From positions 5,068,606-5,132,605 of the forward strand of contig NC_080075.1 of NCBI RefSeq assembly GCF_949987535.1: a stretch of DNA of 64,000 bases, in the 5' to 3' direction. Positions 23,422 through 34,946 of this stretch are shown here, piece by piece. The notes beneath the pieces were generated by a model that was not told the origin of the DNA, ran no database searches, and was given only the letters and a program-made list of their open reading frames with translations. Source of the DNA: Balaenoptera acutorostrata (Eukaryota > Chordata > Mammalia > Artiodactyla > Balaenopteridae). The position numbers were made by a program, and so were the translations under genes. The first letter of the stretch is position 1; each line of letters opens with the position of its first letter.

Positions 23422-25172
23422 GAGGTTAAAGATAAAACAACAAATTCTGCCCTTGGTGGATGAGGTGTGCTGCTCAGCAAGCCAGCGGCCAGGCCCAGGA
23501 GACCCCCAGGGTTTCTTCCCCTTCCTGAGCTGAGTAGAGAGCAAGAACCAGAGCTTTCTCAACACTCAACAGGAAATCTTCTCTGCTGCACTACTTGGTG
23601 CCTGTTGGAAAAACTCATCATGCGAAACTGATACCCCAGAGCACTCCCGGGGTACCTACTACACCCTCTACCAATCCCCAGAGTGGGCTGGGGATCCTCT
23701 GTGTCCTTCAGACCACGGTCAACCCACATGCACATGTATAAGTGTAATTCCCAGATAAGTCCTGTGACCTATGCAAAGTGGCATGGGCTCTCCTAGGAGG
23801 AAGGGGATCACTTGATCGCTTCTGATTAAGGGGATCAAGTCAGGTCTGGGGACTCCTGGGATGCACTGGATGGTTGCCTTTAAATATGCATCGGATTAAA
23901 TCAATTGGGGATGTTTATAGATATCAAAAGTGGCAATGATAAATGATACTTTGGCTAACTGATTAGTGCAGATTAGTTAGTTGGCACAATTGATAGCTCT
24001 TGTAAACTCTTGTTAACCTATGGGTGGGTGGCCAGAAGAGAGAGAAGAGGAAGAGAGTGGAAGGAGGGTGGAAAGATAAAGTTAGGCAGCAAAGTTGGTG
24101 AGCTGGAGTGTGAAGTTCAAGTTCAAGGTCAAGTTTGGGGATGATGAGGATGGAAAATTAAATTGGAAATTAGCTGCAAACCCTAGGGGAAAATGTCACA
24201 CCCTACAAGCGCACATCTAATTAATACCCATTGTTTGTGTCATTGCTATTAAAGCGTGTTTATGGCCGTTTTGTTTCTAATATCCTTATTTTTCAAATAA
24301 GCATTCCAAGTACAAAAAGACTACAAGCCCACAGTTGACAGATTAATTCTATATTCTGTAGCACACCTATTATTGCTACTGATTACATATAGCAATGTTA
24401 TGACCAATTTTACCTCTCCCCAGACATATAACTTATTGCATAGTGCATATCAAAATCAAAATTGAATGCATTCTCTTGGGAGGGAGGACAATCAGCTTGT
24501 GAAGGCAGCAACTCACCACGTGATCTGGGCAAGGTGTCCTTATTTGTGAACACAGTGGGCTGAGCCAGGCCGTTTCCAAAGCCCCTCCTGGTTCTGACCT
24601 GACTAGAAGTTGCCCATGCATAGAGTCAAGGGGAATTATTGACCAATCATGTTTGTATCTCAATAAATTACATGAATGACACATTTAGTGAATAGTTCCT
24701 GGGGTGACTGACGTCTGTCTCTCACAGGGAATTCATCTACAAAGCAACCTAAGCACAGCTAAGAACGTGGAGAAGCTTGCAAGTCTGCTCCCAGTCATCT
24801 GAAAAATCTCCTTGCCTCTTAGAGAGTCATAATAGCTTCCAAAAACCAGAAACAAACACAAAACTCAAGGGACTTCCCTGGCGGTCCAGTGGTTAAGACT
24901 TTGCCTTCCAATGCAGGGGGTGTGGGTTTGATCCCTGGTCGGGGAGCTAAGATCCCACGTGTGGCCAAAAAACCAAACTATAAAAAAAAAACAAAACAGA
25001 AGCAATATTGCAACGAATTCAATAAAGACTTTAAAAATGGTCCACATCAAAAAAATAAAAATAAACAGGAACAAAACTCAATTGCTCTCTTCAGAACTCT
25101 GAACATCCTTCTTTCGCAATAATCGGAACATGGACTCTGGAAAAACCCAACACAATCCTGTGGACCGTGACA
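23422..25172 (-). other. SLC9A4 3' UTR and downstream flank (boundary not determined)
   Basis: The last exon continues below the stop codon at 25173, but I cannot fix its end. On the minus strand I see no AATAAA (plus-strand 'tttatt') between 25172 and 23422; a TATAAA-type variant occurs near 23933. A CHR SINE lies close to the stop codon. Nothing else in this stretch is recognised. Confidence 0.4.
24858..25081 (+). mobile_element. CHR SINE with extended 3' part, probably inside the SLC9A4 3' UTR
   Basis: The body (24869-25070) reads 'gggacttccctggcggtcca', 'gggtttgatccctggtcg', then a long tail segment 'acagaagcaatattgcaacg' and 'actttaaaaatggtccacat'. The same extended tail is found in the copy at 44369-44591. 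The direct repeat 'acaaaactcaa' is at 24858-24868 and 25071-25081. It is antisense to SLC9A4 and ends 92 bp below the stop codon. Confidence 0.88.
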
Positions 25173-25528
25173 TTACTTTCTTTGGAGCAAAGGCCTATGG
25201 GATCTGTGGAGGTCCCTGCCGGGTCTGTGCTCCGTTGACCATCGGGACCCAATGGCTGAGGCCTCTTCCTCACTCTCCTCCCCAGATTCGAACTCCTCAT
25301 CTACTGCGTGAAAGAGAGGTTTGGGCCTCAAAACCGCCCTTCTGCCCCTGCCCAGTTGTTCTTCTTGGCTCCTATTTCTTTGATAACCCAAGTGGGGTGG
25401 CTTCCCTCCTCTGTGCAAGCTCTTCATCGGGATTATTTCTTGTGTCCGTCGTCCTTCCTGAAGTGACCCCGTTGGAGAGTGTGTGTTGAACATGATGGAG
25501 GGGACTTCTGCGTCACTGCCGTCATGAT
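25173..25528 (-). CDS. SLC9A4: SLC9A4 exon 12: C-terminal tail and stop codon
   Basis: The acceptor 'ctttcccag' precedes AT, which completes the codon begun by the final G of exon 11 (Asp). The exon gives 117 residues after that codon and ends TAA at 25175-25173. Visible landmarks are '[11 protein letters not shown]', '[12 protein letters not shown]', an acidic Glu/Ser stretch and the end '[10 protein letters not shown]'. This is the distal cytoplasmic tail, rich in Arg and Ser and probably disordered and regulatory. It is the most diverged part against the NHE4 family as I know it, but its frame is intact. Confidence 0.93.
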
Positions 25529-28500
25529 CTGGGAAAGGATGATGGAAGGAGAAAAGAAGAGGACTTAAGATCAGAGAGTGGAGACTTCATAACCAGGCGA
25601 GAGAACTCAGAGGGAAGCAGAGCCCGCCTGCTGTTCCAGCTCCTACACTCACCTTTCTCATCAGCTTGGTTTTCCCTTTCCGAGGTTGCTGCCCCAAGGT
25701 GGGGTGTAGTAGAAGCTATAGACGCGGTGTGAGAAATCAACAGAAATGCACGGAAACCCGCGCGTCCGGCTAGGCTCTCCCAGGGAAGTGAGGGAGTGTT
25801 TCTCACAAAATCAGATCCATTAGCCGTAAAGCACAAAAAGATGCTTTGTGTTGTCAAAGACCAACTCTAAACTGAAGGTTACAAGGTACTATGATATGAA
25901 AAGGGTGGATTTTATCTAGGTTTGTTTGTGGGTTTTTGTTTTGTTTTGGTTTTGTTTTTTCATTTTTTAACTCTAGGTTTGTTTTTTAATCAGTGGCTAC
26001 CAGAAATCATTAAATCTGAGTTTCATCCTTTTGACCTTGAAATAGCTAATCTTAGAGAAACAGGGATAGGAGAGTCATGAGTAGCAAAATAGCCGTGATG
26101 CCTTCCTTTCAGAGGAGGTGAGGAGTGAACAGGGTGCGTCTGGCCCACGATGGCAATGAGAAGGATGGGAACGTCCACTTACTGAGAACTTACTCCGTGC
26201 TGATCTCTTTATATGTTATGCCATTTAATCCTCACAACAGCGCTTTGAGAGGAGGAAACTTGCGAGCCTCATTTCACAGGTGAGGAGGCTGAGGTCTCTA
26301 AGAAGTTAAGTGACTGTCAGTGTCACACAGTGAGGGTGGGGCTGCAGTTATCTAAGCAGCTGGCATCTGCTTCTCACCAGGCTGTCCCTGTCTCCTTTAC
26401 AAAAGCTGTGTTTGGGTCAGGACAGCTCGGTCAGGAATGCAGGGCAGCCATTGGGTACCTATGTAATGTCCCCTCCAAATACCTAGACCAGGTCTGGGAC
26501 ATTGTCTTTCACTCCTTCACTGTGCACATGCCTTCAGGGGACTATTTTTCACAAATCTCATTTCTTCTCATTTCTTCAAGTTCTAACCTTATACATTTAT
26601 TTTCCCTTTAAATATTCTCCTGAAAACTTAGGTATTTTAAGACATCTATATTTAAATCTGAAATAGGGTTCTTTCTCCCACTCTCTACTTCCTTCTAAAA
26701 AACAAAACAAGAAAACAAAACAAAAACTTCACAGCTAGAACTAATATGTACACAGGTTTATACTTGACCAAATGTGTTTGGAACGTGGGACATCAGAAAA
26801 ACTTAAAATATCCTGTTCAATACTATTTTTCCAAAATGTGACCAAATTATCCTGAGAAGGTTGTCTGGAAGTTGAGGAGGGGGTGGGAGGTGGGAGGAGG
26901 GGAATCAGCTGCTTTGAATAAAAAAAAAAAGTTAGTTAAAATATTTGTCCATTTTTTGGTACAGATGAGCCAGTTTGCAGGGCAGAAGTTGAGACACAGA
27001 TGTAGAGAATGGACATATGGACACCAAGGGGGGAAAACTGCGGTGGGGTGGGGATGGTGGTGTGCTGAATTGGGCGATTGGGATTGACATGTATACACTG
27101 ATGTGTATAAAATTGATGCCTAATAAGAACCTGCAGTATAAAAAAACAAACAAAACAACTAATACTAAACTTTCATTGGGTTATTTGTATGGAAATATGT
27201 TAATATAAATGTTTCAGACATTACATGAAATTTCTAAAAATCTTATATTTGTATTTGTATGGAAATATGTATGGAAATATGTTAATATAAATGTTTCAGA
27301 CATTACATGAAATTTCTAAAAAAAAAAATTAGTTAAAATATCTGTCCATTTTTTCAGGACGTCCCTTTAATTTGTGCTTTACGATCTGGTCTGGAACCAG
27401 AGTTCCTCTTGATCCTTTGGCGTTTGGAACACTAACTAAGAAAACAACGGCTGGCCCTTCTGCCCCCAAGAGCCGTTCCTTCCTCTCTCTCCCCTCAGCC
27501 CCCCTCCTGGTTTCCAACCATCCTTCTGAGCTATGGCCCCCCTCAGAGGACAGATTCTAGCTGCGTCTCCTGACCACCTTCTGGTTACTGAAAAGTGGGG
27601 TCCTAGAACGAGGGAGAGCCTTGGGCAGGTGACTTGCAAGCTTCCACTCAACTTAAGTCACTAGATCCGTCCAAAACGGGAGGGAGGAGTTGCTTGGAAA
27701 GTGGAAGGCGGAAGGAGGGAGGGAGGGGACTCTCCTATTCGCACGGTCCTCCTCCAGGTTGGCGCCAGGCAGCGCAGTTCCAGGGAGAGGTCAGTGGAAA
27801 CCTTTGCAGCAAAACCTGAGTGTCCGTTCCTCTACCTGCCACCTGGCTGAGAGCTTTAACTTCTGGACACGGGCACCGGGGGTGGGTGGGTGAAGGAGAA
27901 GCAGGGAAAGGGCTTAGGCAGGGCTGAGCCCAACTCACACCTGATACAACAAAGGCTGTTTAGAGACCCAGACCTTGCCCTCCGCATGGTCTTGTTTTGT
28001 TTCGTTTCAATTGTGGTAAAATACACAAAACATAACACTTACCATTTAACGATTTTGAAGTGTACAGTTCTGTGGCATTAGATACACTCACATAGTAGGG
28101 CACCCATCACCACACTCCACCCGCAGAAGTTGCTCATCTTCCCCAGTGCTCCTGGGTTCAAAGAGGGTTGTCCAGGCAGGACCTCTCTACTTACAACGCC
28201 AAGGGAGCCCCAGAGACAAAGGAGCTTGGAAGAGTGTGTGGAGCCTGCAATCCAGCAGGGAGCACACAAACATCTAGAGAAGGGGTGTCCTAACACGGGA
28301 GGACAAGGGGGGAGCGAGGAGGGACAGTGCTCTGTGTGTCACAGCCCGGTTAGCTGTGGGGGACATCAGGGGACTGCCTGATGGGCGCTACAGCTCCCCC
28401 TACGTCCTCCCCTAGAGCCCCTCCAGCCATTCCCTGACCTCGTCCTGGGCCGTAAAGGCTTCAGATTTGGAGAGAAGGTGGGTGCAAATAATTGTGCCCA

Positions 28501-31500
28501 GATACCCATGGAGGACTGTCTCAGTCTAATCCTGATTATTATTATAATTCTTTAAAACGTAAGAATAACTGATAAAATAAGTCCCACTTCATTACTTTTC
28601 CTTCACAGATTTCTAGGTTACCTACTCTTTTTGCTCACCTAATGAAATTTAGAACGAGTTGAGCACATTTGAAAGAAAAAAAAATTCATTGGGACTAAGA
28701 TTTCATTCCACGTCTAGATTAATTCATGTAGAACTGACATTTCTAAAGTACCGTCTTCTTTTCAAGAACCCCCCTATCTACCCAAGTCAAGTCTTCTTCG
28801 ATACCCCTCACTAGTAATAAAATGAATAATGGCTAATATTTCTTGCCCACTTACTTGGTTGCTGGCACTGTTCTAAGGGTCTTATCTGCACCAAATGGCT
28901 TCACTCAGGGCAACACTTTTGTATGTGGGAGGTACCAACATTCTCCCTTTTACAGAGAGGAAATGAAGCGTGGAAAAGGAGAGTTTTATGTTGTCTTCAT
29001 ATAAGTCCTATATATGTTTTCCTAGGATTTTATGATTTTTATTGAAAGCGTGAGTGAGATGTGTTTTAGGGCATCTATTGAAAGGACGCTTTGACCTATT
29101 AATCTGGTGAATAATGCAAATGCATTTCCAAATGTTAAACAACCCCACCTCTGGGATAAGTCCTACTTTGTAAGGTGTAGTATTCTTTTACTATCCTGCT
29201 GTATTCTATTTATAACGTGTTTGTACCTTAGTGCTCAGCTGAGGCTGCTGTGTGGTTATTTTTTGCTACCGTAGCTTGTGATACTGACGTTCATCTCAAG
29301 AAATGACTGTGAGGCTTTCGTGTTTTCTATCACTCAAGCAACATAAATAGCTCCAGCTGCTTGTACCAGGAAGAGTTTTAAAAATTAATCTATTATACAC
29401 CCTATACCTGGTGTTCTTTTGTATTGTTTGTTTGCTTTTGTTTGTGTTATAGCTCTTTTTAACATAAAATAATACTACTTAGAAGAGTGTGACCTGGGAA
29501 TAGATGACTAGATCGATGAAACAGAATTAAGTGTCTAAAACTTTCTAGTTTAGGAGTAAATGACTAGTACAACAAAAGTGGAAAAGAAGGTGCTGGGGCA
29601 GGAGCATGGCCATTTGAAAACAATTTGAAATGTGTCTGTGTCTTAACCTACACAAAGATAAATATCTTTATATTTATTATCAAAATAACTATTAGCCATT
29701 TGGCTTGAAATTGAAAAAATTAAACCATGAAAGTTCTAGATTTTAAATTACTAGGTGAATCATTTTTCTAATTTTTCTGTGGAAGATTGAGCAGATTTGA
29801 TGAATCAGAATACAAAAATTTGAAGACAAGTATATCTAAAAACGAAATGATAAATGCGAAACTTTAGGAAAAATTATTGGCAGCAAATATGAAACAATGG
29901 GTGATATTCGTATTGTACGGTGTTCTTCAAATTCGTTTTAAGAAAAAAAAAAAGCAGAAAAAATGGGCAACGGCAGAAACAAAAACTTCCTCAAAAGAAA
30001 TATGGTTGCCTCTAAAAATGTGAAAAGATGTTCAACCTCACTGAAGATCAAAAAGACTCAGATGAAAATTAACTGTGGTATATAGATTTTATCCTATCAT
30101 ATAGTAGACTACTCAAACGTTCACTCAAAATAGCCCAGTAATGCTGATAACGTTCAGAAATTACCTTTCTCACAATTGTTGATCTGAAGGTAAATTTAAA
30201 TATATGTAATTTTTGATCTAAAAATTTTGCTTCCAGGAAAATATACTAAGGGAGTAATTGGTTATTTGAGCAAAAATCAATCACAAGTAATCCAAAGAAA
30301 TTATTAGATATCATTGCTTATATTCATTAAATGTTGGAAGCATCTTAAATATTTGTTAATAAGGATTTTGCTAAATAAGCTATGGGGCTTTCATATAATT
30401 GACTATTATTAAGTCATGAAATGATTACTAGGTTCATATCTATTGATACTAAAATATGTCCACAACATATGGTTGAGTGAACTAGACAATTTATAAATAT
30501 TGAAAAACAATGACTGTATTATGAGTTTATGTATAATACCTTGCTGTGTGTTTGTGACTTTTTTTTTGTTTGTTTGTATCAGGTCCAGGTAGGGTAGAGA
30601 TCAGGATGATATAGATAGAATTATAGAAGGATGTTTACCAAAATGTTCTATAGTGATTATCTTGGGTGTTGGAGTTTCGAGTGCTTTTAAATTTTTTTTT
30701 TTATGCTTTCCTCCACTGGCTGAGTTTGATTTTATATCAAGCATGTTTTTACATCAGAAAAAAATAAAGTTTCATTGTAAGGAATAATTATATTCCCTCT
30801 TGAAAGATTTAATTCTCAAATCCTATGTGTTTAGTTTATTCAAATTTCCAATGTGATTCCAAGTCTTAAAAATTTAGGAATAGTAAACTAGAGAACATGG
30901 CATATCATATATATTATATGCCACTTTATGCTAATAGAAAATCATTTTATATACATGTTTAAAAAATAATAACTTAGCTTTTATGAGCACAATAGCCAGT
31001 TTCAATAGCTTTAAGAATTCTATTTAAGTAATAGGTATTAAAGAGGAAACATCCAATCAGTAAATTTGGTGAAGTTATTTTAGTAAAATTTAGCCAACTT
31101 TGGAGAATTCTGCTAATTTATAAACCACAGGAGAATCCCACCACTTCAAAGAAGTGCCCATTTTATGTTTCCCTAAGACAAGGGTCAGCAATTGATGACC
31201 CCCAGGTGTATCTCTCTGATGCATCTTTTGGTATGGCCCCTGAGCTAAGAATGGTTGTTACACTTTTAAATGGCTGAAAAAAAAATTTTTTAAGAATATT
31301 TCCTGTTAAGTAAAAATTATATGAATTTCAAATTTCAGTGTTCATCACTATAGTTCTGAATTCAACTAATAAAATACTTGTGTTCTCTTTTTCTTGTCAT
31401 ATACGTACTTACATGATATTCTTGATTTTGCCTTTTGGCCCACAAGCCTGAAACTATTTACCATCTGAACCTTTGCAGAAAAGAGAAGCAGCCAGGGATG

Positions 31501-34500
31501 CAGGTTACCTGTGAATTCAGCCACCCTCACGTCTCTGCCTGCTGGCTGAGGATGGCTGTATGGAAAAGAGAGGTAGCGGATGTTTTTGGTACCAGCCTGT
31601 GGGTAACAAGGAGAAATAAAAAGCAGAGTTAGGCACGCAACTGACAGCGTCACGCAACTGACAGCGTCACACGACAAACAAAGTGAGAGATACAGACCCA
31701 CCCTGGAGCATCGTTTCTGGATCACTGCCTTTCAGTTACTTCAGTTTAAGGAAAACAAAATGTCTCCGCCTTCAACATACGTCCTTTCCCTCTCATGATA
31801 AAATAGACCATGATAAACCTCTCAAAGTTTCTCCTGCAGCCACCCTGACATTAGGGTAGAGATTAGGGGCTACTCCAGACCCAACCTCCATTCAGAGTCC
31901 CAGTAAGATTGCTTGGATATGGCCTCAGATGGAGTAGTTCAGATGCACAGTGGGTACCATGAAGATAGGGTCCAAGAGATGTGGGGAGAACAAATTCCTC
32001 CCTGTATCTCCCTGGGGGAGAAGTAAGCTTCCTAGAGCCAGGGTCCCCGTCCACGGAGGGTCGCCTGGAATGTCCAGTCCCTGGCCGCCGTGGGAGCTAG
32101 TCTAGCCTTGCAGCCCAGGGAGTATGGTCCAGTCACTGAACCATCCTGGGGGGCAGCTTGCTGCCACATACCCCGGGGACCGATGCCTTGGGCTCCAAAG
32201 GGCCCAGGCCCAGAGAAGGGGGTGTCTGGTGTCCTGTACCCCCTTAGTTTTCTCTTTTTCTGGCAACAAGGTAGTGGTTTTGTTTGTTTGTTTAAACACT
32301 GAGGTAGTCACCTGACGAGGCCCTGCTCGGGGACCGGCCCAGTTCAGGTGAGTCAGGGTCCCCGCCTTACCGTCCTTCCCCAGGGCAGGCTGTGACCTTT
32401 CCTCGTGCTCTCCCTGAAGGTGTTCTGGCGGCGGATCAGAATTTCTTTCGCCTGCTTCTCACTCGTTTGGGGTTTGAGGTTGTATTTGTTGTAGGACAGG
32501 GTCTGTAGAAAGAAGGGGATGTCAAACATGTCAAACATGTACAGACATCTCAACATAACGTCTAGCCTCAGGAGACCATGGAAAAACCAAGAACAAAGAC
32601 TAGTAGAGCTCAGGTCCTCTGAGCTTTTGCTTCAATTACACAGGCACAAGCTGTGGCCCCCGAGGAAAGGTCTGTGCTCGGGGCTAGCCCATCAGGACCA
32701 AGCTGCGTTGGGAGCCTTGCCCCTGGCTCACAGGGTAGTGCCCCCCATCTGTGCTGTCCCCCTGTGACCCTCCCACAGTGATCACCCCCGAGGTACCCAC
32801 AGACGTCGGTGCCCCCCCAGCCAACACACACTCTCTTTCCCAGGTCATGTTTGCTATGCTAGGCCAGCGGTTACTGAGTGTTTAGGGATCAAGGGAATTT
32901 AAAAACGACTTTGGCAATTTCTAGAAGGTTGCTATTTTAAAATGTTGCCAATCAAAGATACGCACAAAAAATCAGCCCATTAGTATCACCAGTTCAAAAA
33001 GGAAAAAGTCTTTTAACCAAAGTAGTAGGACGGGCATAATCTTAGATACAGAACAGTTTTTCAGACTGAATCAGTTTAGTTTTATGAAAAATGTCTTTCT
33101 TATTCTCACGGAGGCCAGTGAAAATTCGTCTTGAACCACAGACCAGCATGGTCCTCACACATTTACAAAGTGCTTAACGGGAATCTCTTTCACCCAAGCT
33201 AGAGGACTACAGATGTCACCTTTTGTGACAAGCCTCAAAACTGTAGACTTCCCACTAGCAACAAAGCAGACAGACACTTGTCCTGGATTGCATCTCTGGT
33301 TTTTCCTTCAAGAGAGCAAGAGGACCGTGGCGGAGGAGAGGAGTCATATGAACGACGTAAAGACAAGATGACAACCAACAAGGACCTACTGTGTAGCACA
33401 GGGAACTCCGCTCAGTACTCTGTGATAACCTAAGTGGGAAGAGAATTCGAGAAAGAATAGATACATCGTATGTGTATAACTGAATCACTTTGCTGTACAC
33501 CTTTGTCAATCAACAACATTGTTAATCAACTATACTCCAATATAAAATAAAAATTTTAAAAAAATAAGAAAAATAAAGGAGGCTTTAAGGAAAAAAAAAG
33601 GTGGCTAATCCGAATCGTAATGTGCTGTAAGAATAAGCTATACACTGACTTTGAAGACATTAATTTAAAACAAAAGAGTACAAAATATCTCATTGGTAAT
33701 TTTTTAAATTTATGATGTGTTGAAATAATATTTTTGATATAGTGGTTTAAATAAAATATATTATAAAATTTTTTTTTTAAAAGGATAGGATGAGAAAGGA
33801 AAGACAGAAAGGGTAGGACTGGTGAATCTCATTCTCCCAAGTAATAAAAGAGGAAGCAAAAGCCATCTCAGGGGTGGAGGCCCCTCTGTTTACTATGTGT
33901 GTTCTCCCCGTGGGACTTTCCATCACCTATTGGCTCTTCTTGATCAACAAGGAAGGGGGATCTTGCACAGCTTAGAAGGGAGAAACCTGAAGGTCAGACT
34001 GAATAGGTACCGATAAAAGAAGAAGAAAGGCGATTATTTAGGAACCTGATAAAAAAGAGACAATGGGCAGTTAGCCTCATTTTTGGGTGGCTTGGAGTTC
34101 CAGAAGCTCTCTATTTCTGGACTTTCCCTAAACTCAACCTCCACCACCATGGGGCAAGTCTGAGTACCAGGCACCCTCTGGACTCCGGCCCTCACTAAGC
34201 TGGCCGGCATTCTTCAAACCAGGAAGCTCTTAACTACTTATCTAGGCGGAATGCGATAGTCTTGCTGAAACAGTTTCACTTGGAACGATTTGAAAGCTGC
34301 TGAATGTACTCGAAGTGTGCTATGAGTGCTGCTGACCTGTGTTCCTCCAGCAGGTGCAGGGCCTTTTTGCTGACACATTCCCCTTCATCACTGACCTTCT
34401 CGAAACAGCAGCCAGAAAACATTCCCTTGCCCTGGATCATGTAATTCTGAAGTCATGGAAAGAGCTGTGGGTGGGTAGCTGGCAGGCCTGGGTTCTTAAC

Positions 34501-34881
34501 TCAAATTCGTTTTGAGGTCTTAAACAAGTCAGAAAAACAACTCCTCTAACCTCAGCATCTTCTACTTGAGAAGGAGGAACTTTGACTAGATGAGTTTTTG
34601 GAGTCCCATGACATGGTCACAAAAACCAAGGCCCTCACAGTGAACTCACTTATGACCCTACTCAACAATTGGGATGTTCCATTGAATCCTCAAACTTAAA
34701 TAATTCCTAGAGGACACAAGTGAAAACACCATTTGATTAAATCAAAGTTTCAGGAGGATTCACTTACTGCCCCTGAAATGTTCTTGCTGTGAACTTTGGG
34801 CCAGGTCCCAAGTGCTAGTATAGCCTCCATACCCTTTTCCAAAATTGAAAAACACTATGCCTGACATGTCTCCTTTTTGTG

Positions 34882-34946
<65 letters not shown>

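Larger units (their letters stand above)
25529..31508 (-). other. SLC9A4: SLC9A4 intron 11
   Basis: The donor is 'gtaacc' at 31508-31503 and the acceptor 'cag' ends at 25529. It contains MIR remnants (26180-26345, 28830-28990), an L1 insertion with possible transduction (26932-27354), a common L1M-type 3' piece around 28003-28140 and old L1 fragments (29000-29230, 29760-30780). No additional exon is recognised. Confidence 0.85.

Noticed and set aside
1..25000. Search for SLC9A2 exons downstream of SLC9A4
   Set aside because: Gene order in mammals would allow it, but no NHE-like coding sequence is present on either strand in this part of the window.
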